Assembly (NCBI RefSeq): GCF_025136295.1
Contig: NZ_CP062788.1
Coordinates: 1,302,001 to 1,366,000 of the forward strand
From: Aestuariispira ectoiniformans
GTDB taxonomy: Bacteria; Pseudomonadota; Alphaproteobacteria; UBA8366; Aestuariispiraceae
Direction: 5' to 3'
DNA length: 64,000 nt
Shown in pieces: positions 1 to 8,000 of the stretch; positions within the stretch are counted from its first letter, which is position 1, and each line of letters opens with the position of its first letter. A model generated the notes under the pieces. That model had not been told where the DNA came from and did no database searches. It was given only the letters and a program-made list of their open reading frames with translations. A program made the translations under genes and the position numbers.

Positions 1-216
1 GGTGAAACACCAGATCGGCCCGTTGAAAATCGGATGCCGGTTTGCGCGGGCAAAGGCCAGCGGGATCGACAGGATCCATCCAAGAACAAGGCATAGTGCC
101 GTCAGATTGATGGTATTCCAGACGCCCTCAACATAAAGAGGCCAGTTGTCGAAAACCAGGGTCCAATCCAGGAAACCCCAATCCAGAAATGCCGACAGGC
201 TGTTTGCTTCTTCCAT
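1..216 (-). CDS. Polar amino-acid ABC transporter permease, HisM type (partial, cut by window edge)
   Basis: This is the second inner-membrane permease of the importer whose other parts lie just upstream on the same strand. The visible N-terminal 72 codons read MEEANSLSAF and run on without a stop to base 1. They contain the WPLYVEGVWNTINLT pattern that opens the first transmembrane helix of HisM/ArtM-type permeases, followed by a hydrophobic helix. The ATG lies three bases after the stop of the HisQ-type permease, so the two are co-translated. The EAA loop that contacts the ATPase lies outside the window. Family assignment is firm; the transported amino acid cannot be read from this fragment. 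Confidence 0.85.
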   Translation of the reverse strand, partial: MEEANSLSAFLDWGFLDWTLVFDNWPLYVEGVWNTINLTALCLVLGWILSIPLAFARANRHPIFNGPIWCFT

Positions 217-219
217 GGA

Positions 220-909
220 TCAGCCCCTCCGGATACCGACGGAATATTTCTTTTCCAGCTTGCGCAGGCCGAGTTGTGAAACGGCGGTCAGCAGCAGGAA
301 GACAACAAGCACGAAAAGCAGGAATGTGAATGGTTCACGGAATTTCCGGCCGACGGCATTGGCGACATAGACCAGTTCCTGAAGGCCCAGCACCGATACC
401 AGCGCCGTGGTCTTGATCATCACCAGCCAGTTGTTTGTGAAGCTGGGCAGCGCATAACGTACCATCTGCGGCCAGATGATCCGGCGGAAGATAAGGCTTT
501 TGCTCATGCCGCAGGCAATGCCTGCCTCGATCTGGCCGCGCGGGATCGCCAGGATTGCGCCACGGAAGGTTTCCGTCATATAGGCACCGAAGATAAATCC
601 GATGGTGCCGACCCCTGCGGTAAACTGGTTGATTTCAACATAGCCCCAGAGGCCCGTTTTCTCACCGATATCCAGCAGCAACTGCTGACCACCGAAAAAC
701 AGGATCAACATCAGAACCAGGTCGGGAATGCCACGGATCAGGGTCGTATAGCCGTTGGCGGCGCGCTGGGCCATTGCGTTCTTGGACAGTTTGGCCCATG
801 CGCCCAGAAGGCCCAGAACAATCGCGAGCACAAGCGAGGCGACACCGACCAGAATGGTGATGCCCGTTCCCTGTAGCAGCAGCCAGCGGAATTCCCAAAT
901 ATGTTCCAT
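220..909 (-). CDS. Polar amino-acid ABC transporter permease, HisQ type
   Basis: Inner-membrane permease of a binding-protein-dependent amino-acid importer. The protein of about 229 residues has the usual five hydrophobic segments, the early GTGITILVGVASL helix, and the cytoplasmic EAA-type loop around residues 130-150 (QIEAGIACGMS, then IIWPQ) that docks on the ATPase. The length is typical of HisQ/ArtQ. The longer frame starts at a TTG (915); I chose the ATG at 909, although neither has a clear Shine-Dalgarno sequence. It sits between the binding-protein gene and the second permease, which it nearly touches. Substrate is probably a basic or polar amino acid, judged from the neighbouring HisJ-like protein. 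Confidence 0.9.
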   Translation of the reverse strand: MEHIWEFRWLLLQGTGITILVGVASLVLAIVLGLLGAWAKLSKNAMAQRAANGYTTLIRGIPDLVLMLILFFGGQQLLLDIGEKTGLWGYVEINQFTAGVGTIGFIFGAYMTETFRGAILAIPRGQIEAGIACGMSKSLIFRRIIWPQMVRYALPSFTNNWLVMIKTTALVSVLGLQELVYVANAVGRKFREPFTFLLFVLVVFLLLTAVSQLGLRKLEKKYSVGIRRG

Positions 910-952
910 GCGCAAATAACGACTTTATTTAAATGACTTAACGAATAAGGAA

Positions 953-976
953 TGCGGAGGGGCAAGCCCCTCCGCA
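953..976 (-). terminator. Stem-loop between binding-protein and permease genes
   Basis: A perfect 11-bp inverted repeat (TGCGGAGGGGC, two bases, then its complement) lies 17 bases after the binding-protein stop and before the first permease. There is no U-run, so it is better read as an mRNA-stabilising or partial-attenuation hairpin. This would give more binding protein than permease, as is common in ABC import operons. Confidence 0.6.
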
Positions 977-992
977 AGCATCAAGCAGGCGG

Positions 993-1772
993 TTAGCCGC
1001 CGTAGATGTCGATGTCGAAATATTTCTTCTGAAGCTTGTCGTAGGTGCCGTCGGCACGGATTTCTTTGATCGCCTTGTTGAAGGCTTTACGCAGGTCGTC
1101 ATCACCCTTGCGGACGGCAATGCCGGCGCCTTCGCCGAAATACTTCACTTCGTTGTGGTCCGCACCGAAGAAGGCAAAGCCTTTACCGTTGTCGGTTTTC
1201 AGGAAACCGTCGGAGGTTGCCAGGCCATCGGCCTCGATCGCGTCAAGACGACCGGCCATCAGGTCCAGATAGGCTTCTTCCTGGGTGCCGTAGCGTTTGA
1301 TTTCGCTGTCCGGGTATACGCTGGAAACGAAATCGTCGTGGATCGTACCGCGCTGAACGCCGATGGTTTTACCGGCCAGTGTGGACGGTTTGTCATCCGG
1401 GAAAGCGCCTTCCTTGGCGGTGAACTTACCCGGGGTGTTGTAGTATTTGTCACTGAAATCAACGCGTTTCTTACGTTCTTCCGTGATCGACATGGACGCG
1501 ACGATGGCGTCGTACTTCTTGGCGAGCAGCGCCGGGATGATGCCGTCCCAGTCCTGTTCGACCATGGTGCATTTCACCTGCATTTTTTCGCAAAGCGCAT
1601 AGGCGATGTCGATGTCGAAGCCGATCAGCTCGCCGTCGGCGGTCTTTTCGGAGAACGGAGGATATGCGCCTTCAACCCCGATGCGCAGTTCCTTCATGTC
1701 GGCGGCCGACGCGGTGTGGGCCGCGAAAGCCATGGTGGCTGCAGCAGCAGCCAAAGTCAGTTTTTTGAGCAT
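993..1772 (-). CDS. Periplasmic amino-acid-binding protein (HisJ/ArgT-like)
   Basis: Periplasmic substrate-binding protein (SBP_bac_3 family) that delivers a polar, probably basic, amino acid to the adjacent permeases. The first 23 residues are a signal peptide (MLKKL, an Ala-rich core, cleavage near TASAA). The mature protein opens with LRIGVEGAYPPFSE, typical of lysine/arginine/ornithine and histidine binding proteins, and has the MSITEERKKRVDFSDKYY hinge segment. Two close cysteines (LCEKMQVKC) match the disulfide seen in HisJ/LAO proteins. The length of 259 residues is normal. A GGGAG site lies six bases before the ATG. A hairpin follows the gene, suggesting higher expression than the permeases. 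Confidence 0.92.
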   Translation of the reverse strand: MLKKLTLAAAAATMAFAAHTASAADMKELRIGVEGAYPPFSEKTADGELIGFDIDIAYALCEKMQVKCTMVEQDWDGIIPALLAKKYDAIVASMSITEERKKRVDFSDKYYNTPGKFTAKEGAFPDDKPSTLAGKTIGVQRGTIHDDFVSSVYPDSEIKRYGTQEEAYLDLMAGRLDAIEADGLATSDGFLKTDNGKGFAFFGADHNEVKYFGEGAGIAVRKGDDDLRKAFNKAIKEIRADGTYDKLQKKYFDIDIYGG

Positions 1773-1842
1773 TCATACTCTCCCTTCAGGCAAGTGCCGG
1801 CCACCCAACCGGCCATATTCTCTTAATTGTTTTTCGGGTGGG

Positions 1843-2625
1843 TCAGGTTCTGGTTCTGGCCAGAAACTGACGAAAACGTTCCGATTTCGGATTGTTGAAC
1901 ATCTCTGCCGGCGGCCCCTGTTCCTCGACCTTGCCTTCGTGCAGGAAGATCACGTCGGAACTGACGTCGCGGGCAAAACTCATTTCGTGGGTGACCACAA
2001 TCATCGTGCGGCCTTCATCGGCCAGTTGCCGCATCACCTTCAACACTTCGCCGACCAGTTCGGGGTCGAGTGCGGAAGTGGGCTCGTCAAACAGCATCAC
2101 ATCCGGTTCCATGGCAAGCGCCCGCGCAATTGCCGCGCGCTGCTGCTGGCCGCCGGACATATGGGCGGGATAATAGTCCTTGCGCTCGTAAATGCCGACC
2201 TTGTGCAGCAGGGCCTCGGCCTTTTCTATGGCTTCCGCCTTGGGAACGCCCAGGACATGGACCGGGGCCTCGATGACATTTTCGATCACTGTCATATGGG
2301 ACCAGAGATTGAAGCTCTGGAAAACCATGGCGAGCCGCGTCCGGATGCGTTCGACCTGCCGCATATCGAGCGGCTTCGGGCTGCCCGATTTGTCGGTGGT
2401 CATGCCGATGGTTTCGCCGTGAACCGTGATTTTCCCCGCGTTGGGGATTTCAAGCATGTTGATACAGCGCAGGAAGGTGCTTTTACCGGACCCGGACGAG
2501 CCCAGCATGGAAATTACATCACCTTTATGCGCCGTTAGAGAAACCCCTTTCAGAACTTCGATATTGCCGAAGCTCTTGTGCAGGTCCTCCACATTCAACA
2601 TTGTGGAGGTTTCCGAAGATGTCAA
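1843..2625 (-). CDS. Amino-acid ABC transporter ATP-binding protein (HisP type)
   Basis: Cytoplasmic ATPase that powers the importer encoded downstream. The 260-residue protein has Walker A (GSSGSGKST), a Q-loop (VFQSFNLW), the signature MSGGQQQR, Walker B ([14 protein letters not shown]) and the switch histidine in VVTHEM. The [13 protein letters not shown] segment is characteristic of the polar amino-acid subfamily. A TTG at 2625 has a well-placed AAGGGG and is preferred here; the ATG at 2601 lacks one. It is the first gene of a minus-strand operon ATPase, binding protein, permease, permease. Confidence 0.92.
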   Translation of the reverse strand: MTSSETSTMLNVEDLHKSFGNIEVLKGVSLTAHKGDVISMLGSSGSGKSTFLRCINMLEIPNAGKITVHGETIGMTTDKSGSPKPLDMRQVERIRTRLAMVFQSFNLWSHMTVIENVIEAPVHVLGVPKAEAIEKAEALLHKVGIYERKDYYPAHMSGGQQQRAAIARALAMEPDVMLFDEPTSALDPELVGEVLKVMRQLADEGRTMIVVTHEMSFARDVSSDVIFLHEGKVEEQGPPAEMFNNPKSERFRQFLARTRT

Positions 2626-3037
2626 AATATCGCCCCTTTATACATCTCTGCCTTACCCCGACGCCGTCCCCTATTAGCTGTCAAGGCTGGCTGATTATTG
2701 TTACTTTCGCCGGACGCTGCAAGGCTAACTTGACGACCTTTGTTGGCAATTCCGGCTTCCCTCATATTTCATTAGCTTGCTCATTGTGATCACAATAAAC
2801 AAGATTCCGTCAAGACACGTTTGACGGAGACCCGGGCCATTAGCACCTGTTTTTCCTTTTGCACAAGAGACGTCCACGACAAGAAAAGCTGCGAAGTCAA
2901 CGCCCTGTGCTAAACTGAAGCAGCGAATTTAGTTGTAGAACAGCTCTTTCCCTTGTTACTTTCCTCCCCGCATACCGAAGAAATGGCTATGCTGGGGGCG
3001 CTTTATAAAGTGTTTGAGAATGTGTAAGGGCAAATCG
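2626..3037. promoter_or_regulatory. Divergent intergenic region with a 14-bp palindrome
   Basis: This 412-base region separates the divergently transcribed ABC importer and the type I secretion locus, so it must hold both promoters. No gene is visible. At 2783-2796 there is a perfect palindrome ATTGTGATCACAAT. It lacks the 6-base spacer of a CRP site, and its TTGT...ACAA ends are closer to GntR-type operators. No convincing -35/-10 pair was identified. Confidence 0.4.
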
Positions 3038-4789
3038 GTGTCATTTCGCAGGTGGTTGAAAACGAATAGGGGGCTTGGTCTGGAGCATAGGGGATGCAAT
3101 GCGGGGAACGCCGCGGTTGCGGCTCTTGTTTTCGCGATGGCCAGTTCTTCCAACGGTTTTGCGGCCAGCCTTGAAGAGGCTGTGCGTGCGGCCATTCAGA
3201 CCAATCCGGATGTCGGGATCGTCGTGGAAAACCGGCGCGCCACCGAATATGAGCTCAAACAGGCGCATGGTGGATATCTGCCCACTCTGGATTTTCGCGG
3301 TGCGGCAGGTTATCAGGCGACCAATGACCAGTTTTCACGCGCAAAGCCGGGAGATCCCTGGGATAATGGATCGCGCTATGAGTCCAGTCTGACGCTTCGG
3401 CAGATGCTGTTCGATGGTTTCCAGACAGACAACGATGTAAAGCTGCAGGAAAGCCGCGTGATCTCCTCGACGCGGCGGGTGAGACAGACATCTGAGCTGG
3501 TGGCGCTGGATGCAATCGAGGCTTATTTGGAGGCCCTTCGCCAGCGCAAACTGACCGAACTGGCGGAAGAAAATGTCCGGCTTCATGAACTGACGCTGGA
3601 TATGGTTGCGAAAAAGGCCGCGGGCGGTGCGGCTACCATTGCCGATGTGCAGCAGGCGGAATCGAGGCTGGCGACGGCACAGGCCACATTGGAGGATTCC
3701 CGCGCCCGGTTGCGGGATGCGGATGCCACCTATTTCCGGGTGGTTGGCGAGGACCCGGAGAATTTGTCCCGTCCGAATCCGCCTTCCTGGGCGCTGCCGG
3801 ACGGGCTGGAGCCTGCAATCGAAACGGCGCTGCAGAACAATCCGAAAATCTCCGTTGCCAAGGCTGACCTGGCGGCGGCGGTTAATCAGTATCGCGGCAC
3901 CAACAGCGCGTTCTATCCGACGCTTGATCTGGAGTTGACGGCCAGCGCCAATAAAGGCGTCGATGGCGATCGCGGTCACGAATATGACAGCACGGCCATG
4001 GTCGTGATGCGTTACAACCTGTTTAATGGCCTGAAGGACAAGAACCGCCGCAAGGAATTCATTGCCCGGATCGGCGAGTCGCGTCAGCGCTATAACCGGG
4101 AAGTGCGGTTGACGGAAGAAGAGGTCCGGCTTGCCTGGAACGCTCTGGAGAGTGCGGGACGGCAGATCGAGGCGTTGACCCGTGAGGTTGAAGCCAATGA
4201 CGCGGTGCGCAAATCCTATCGCAAACAGTTTGATCTGGGCGCGCGTAGCCTGATCGAACTTCTGGATTCCGAAAATGACCTGTTCCTGTCCAAGGGGCAG
4301 CTCATTTCAAAACAGTATCTGGAAATTTTTGCGACCTATCGAATCCTGGGCAGTGGCGGTCTGTTGTTGAGTGCGCTCGACATCCCGCATCTGGAACAAT
4401 CCCATACGGGACTTGATCCTGTGAAGCCGATGAGGGTGGACCCTCTCCTGCGTCAACAGGCGCCTGCCCCAGAGGGAGGCAATCCGGAAGATGCCGTGCC
4501 GCTGGTCTCGCCGGATTTGGAGCAGAGCCCACCGGCGGCTCCAACCCTGGAGCCTCCTGCGGCGATCGAACCCGATGCGCCGGTCCTTGAGCCGGAGGCG
4601 CCAACCTTGGAGCCTGAGCCCCAGATATTCGAACCCGAAGGTGACGCGGATCAGGATGCCGCACTACCATCATCAACAGTCTTCACCTTGGCGGATGACA
4701 TGGACACGCCGACACAGGCCGTTCCCTATGGCTTTTTTGATGGGGCTGCTGCCGGTGACGCCTTGAAAGGGCATGGTAAGGCAAAATAA
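3038..4789 (+). CDS. TolC-family outer-membrane channel of type I secretion
   Basis: Outer-membrane efflux channel for the secretion system encoded downstream. The protein has a signal-like hydrophobic stretch (AVAALVFAMASS, cleavage near GFAA) and then two OEP repeats: SLEEAVRAAIQTNPDVG opens the first and IETALQNNPKISVAKADL the second. The segment QFDLGARSLIELLDSENDL is the signature of agglutination-type TolC proteins such as LapE/AggA. About 110 extra residues at the C-terminus are rich in Pro and Glu, with LEPE repeats. I prefer the GTG at 3038, which has AAGGG seven bases upstream; an in-frame ATG at 3020 and a TTG at 3014 lack such a site. A terminator follows, so the adhesin is probably transcribed separately. 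Confidence 0.9.
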   Translation: MSFRRWLKTNRGLGLEHRGCNAGNAAVAALVFAMASSSNGFAASLEEAVRAAIQTNPDVGIVVENRRATEYELKQAHGGYLPTLDFRGAAGYQATNDQFSRAKPGDPWDNGSRYESSLTLRQMLFDGFQTDNDVKLQESRVISSTRRVRQTSELVALDAIEAYLEALRQRKLTELAEENVRLHELTLDMVAKKAAGGAATIADVQQAESRLATAQATLEDSRARLRDADATYFRVVGEDPENLSRPNPPSWALPDGLEPAIETALQNNPKISVAKADLAAAVNQYRGTNSAFYPTLDLELTASANKGVDGDRGHEYDSTAMVVMRYNLFNGLKDKNRRKEFIARIGESRQRYNREVRLTEEEVRLAWNALESAGRQIEALTREVEANDAVRKSYRKQFDLGARSLIELLDSENDLFLSKGQLISKQYLEIFATYRILGSGGLLLSALDIPHLEQSHTGLDPVKPMRVDPLLRQQAPAPEGGNPEDAVPLVSPDLEQSPPAAPTLEPPAAIEPDAPVLEPEAPTLEPEPQIFEPEGDADQDAALPSSTVFTLADDMDTPTQAVPYGFFDGAAAGDALKGHGKAK

Positions 4790-4836
4790 CAGGCATCCCG
4801 AGTTACGGTAATTGATATGGATTGTTCCTGGGGAAG

Positions 4837-4860
4837 GGAGGCGTTTCGCCTCCTTTTTTA
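4837..4860 (+). terminator. Rho-independent terminator after the TolC gene
   Basis: Seven-base-pair stem GGAGGCG / CGCCTCC with a TTT loop, directly followed by a run of six T. It closes the outer-membrane channel transcript. Confidence 0.85.
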
Positions 4861-5057
4861 TTGTTTGCAATGTGTTATGTTAATTAAAAAGCAATTTAAA
4901 TTGTATTTTAGATAAAATTTAATCTTTTTGTTTTGTTGTTTTAATGTGGGGCGGATATAAGGCGAGATGAGGGATAGGTCTGGCGACCGGCCGTTGGCTG
5001 GTTTCTTTGGCTGGGCTGTCCGCGAAACGAAAGTTAGAAGAGAGAAAGGTTGTCAGC
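4861..5057 (+). promoter_or_regulatory. AT-rich promoter and leader region of the giant adhesin gene
   Basis: About 90 bases (roughly 4857-4945) are strikingly AT-rich against the GC-rich neighbourhood, with runs such as TTAATTAAAAAG and TAGATAAAATTTAA. The region lies between a terminator and the adhesin start, so it presumably carries the adhesin promoter. It may also bind a nucleoid protein, which is inference. AGAAAGG at about 5043-5049 is the ribosome-binding site for the ATG at 5058. Confidence 0.5.
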
Positions 5058-8000
5058 ATGGCTGTTACACCGGAAGGCAACGAGACAAACGCCACCCCTG
5101 TGGACCAGAACCCGGGTCAGGGTCATGCGGGGCAGTCGCCTTTTGCCGTTGCGTCGGACAACCTGGCGGAACTGTTGGCGCGTGCGATCGTTGTCGGGCA
5201 TCCGGATGTCGGTGGCGAAGACACCTATGTCATTGAACCCGGCCAGCCGCTGAAGTTCACCTTCTCTCTTGATGATGTTCAGATCATTCAGGCGGATGGC
5301 GATATCATTCTTGCCTTTGATGATGGCGGTCAGGTCACCTTTACCACGATGGTGGCGGCTGCTTTTTCCGATAATCCGCCGGTATTGCTGATGCCAGATG
5401 GTCAGGCCCTCTCTGCGGAGGTTCTGTTGGACAAGGCCATGGACATCAGCCAGTTGGCCGAGGGGTTGGCGGGTCTGGAAACTGCGTCCGGCCCTGCAAG
5501 TGGCGCACCTGCAACCAATTACGCTGAAACACTTGGTGGTTTTGGCGAAGGCGGTTTTGGTGACGTTCCTCCGTTGCCACCCGTGAACGTCGTAAGTTCC
5601 TTGGGAACAGTTCCGCCGCTGCGGGGATTTAATGACGGCGGCGATAGCGGCAGCGGTGGCAATAATGGCGGTGGCGACAACGGTGGCCTGGGGCCGCTTC
5701 CGCCCCTGCCTGCTGTGATTGCTGGTGATGACAGCGGAAGTGTTACAGAAGACAACGTCCTCAAGGTCGGCGGCAATTTGACCGTGACGGACCAGAATGC
5801 CGGGGAAGCCGTTTTTGACGGGGTTTCAGAGCCCGGTAAATATGGTCTTCTCACCATCACCGAAGACGGTGCCTGGGAATACAGCCTGAACAACGACGCA
5901 ACCGCGATCCAGCAGTTGCCGGAAGGCCAGACGCTGACCGACACGGTGACTGTTCAGTCCGCCGACGGTACGACCCACGAAATTACGATCACGATCACTG
6001 GCACCAACGATGTGCCGGTGATTACCGGCGATGTGGCTGGCAGCGTGGCCGAAGACACAACGCTGACCACCAGCGGCACGCTGACTGGCGACGATGTGGA
6101 CCTGAATGAGGATGGCTTCCAGCCGCAGACGGATACTGCCGGTGACTACGGCAATTTCTCCATCGACGCGGACGGCAACTGGACCTACGACCTGACCGCC
6201 AATGACGACCCCGCCATCCAGGGACTGGGTGTCGGTGACAGCCTGACGGAAACTTTCACGGTTATCTCCAAGGACGGCACGGCGACCGAGACGGTTACCG
6301 TGACCATCGAAGGCACCAATGATGCGCCGGTTGTTGCGCCCGTCAACGAGGATAACGTGGATGACGGCACGGCGGTCTTCTCCGTGGCCGAAGATAATTC
6401 ACTGATTATCACTTCTGCCGATTTGCTGGCGAACAGCTCCGATGTGGACGGTGATGATCTGTCGGTTGTGAACTTGCAGGCGGACAACGGCACCCTTGTC
6501 GATAATGGTGACGGTACCTGGACTTTCACGCCGGGTGAAAATTTCAATGGCAAGGTTAACCTGACCTTTGGCGTCAACGACGGTCATGTGACAACCGACG
6601 CCACGGGCACAATCCGCGTAACACCGGTTGCGGACGCGGCGGAGATCAGTGGTGCCGACACGGGAGGCACGGTCGAAGACACAACACTGACGGCCTCCGG
6701 GAGTCTTGCTGTTGTCGACCCCGATACAGGCGAGAGCTTCGTCCAGCCGCAGACGGATACGGCAGGCGACTATGGCAATTTCTCCATCGATGCCGACGGC
6801 AACTGGACCTACGACCTGACCGGCAACGACAGTGACATTGTTCAAGGTCTGGGCGAGGGTGAGACGTTAACCGAGGTCTTCACGGTTCGGTCCCTGGATG
6901 GTACCGAACATGATGTGACCGTCACCATCGAAGGCACCAACGATGCGCCGGTAGTCTCCGGTCCGATTGCCGACAACATGGATGAGGATGGCGGTTCGAT
7001 CACCTTCACCAGTGATGATCTGCTGGCGAATGTCTCCGATGTGGATGTGAACGACACGCATACGGTCTCCAACGTGCAGGTTGATGGCGGCGCCATTGTC
7101 GACAACGGCGATGGCACCTGGACCTTCACACCGGATGAGAATTTCAACGGCGAGGTCAATCTGACCTACGACGTGAGCGATGGTACGGCCACCGTTCCGG
7201 CCAGCGGTACGATCACGGTGAATGCGGTTGCCGATGCGGCCCAGATCAGCGGCGACGATACCGGTGCGACCGTTGAGGATACGACGCTGACGGCCACGGG
7301 CAGCCTTGCTGTTGCCGACCCGGATGCCGGTGAGGCAGTCTTCAATACCGACCCGGTCAACGGCACCTATGGCTCGCTGACGATCACCGAAGGTGGCGAC
7401 TGGGAATACAGCCTGAACAATGATGCGGCCGCGATCCAGGCGCTGCCCGCCGGTGAGCAACTGACCGATACGGTTACGGTGACCTCCGCCGACGGCACGG
7501 AGCACGACATCACCATCACGATCACCGGGACCAACGATGTGCCGGAGATCACCGGCGATGCTGCCGGTTCGGTCGCTGAGGACGCCTCGACACTGACTAC
7601 CAGCGGTACGCTGACCGCAGCCGATACGGATACGGGCGAAAGCTTTGTTCAGCCGCAAACGGATACGGCAGGCGACTATGGGAACTTCTCCATCGATGCG
7701 GATGGTAACTGGACCTACGACCTGACCGCCAACGACGATCCCACCATCCAGGGACTGGGCGTAGGTGACAGCCTGACGGAAAGCTTCACTGTTACGTCCC
7801 AGGACGGCACGGCCACCGAGACGGTGACCGTCACCATCGAAGGCACGAATGATGCGCCGGTTGTCTCCGGTCCGATTGCCGACAACATGGATGAGGACAG
7901 CGGCTCCATCACCTTCACCAGTGACGATCTGCTGGCGAATGTCTCTGACGTGGATGTGAACGACACGCACACGGTCTCCAACGTGCAGGTCGATGGCGGC

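Noticed and set aside
1155-1826. Plus-strand open frame opposite the amino-acid-binding protein gene
   Set aside because: The minus-strand gene has clear family motifs, signal peptide and ribosome-binding site; the plus frame has none.
5058-5700. LapG-type proteolytic retention site in the adhesin N-terminus
   Set aside because: No TAAG/AAAG/PAAG-like double-alanine motif was found in the expected region, and no lapD/lapG pair lies in the window.
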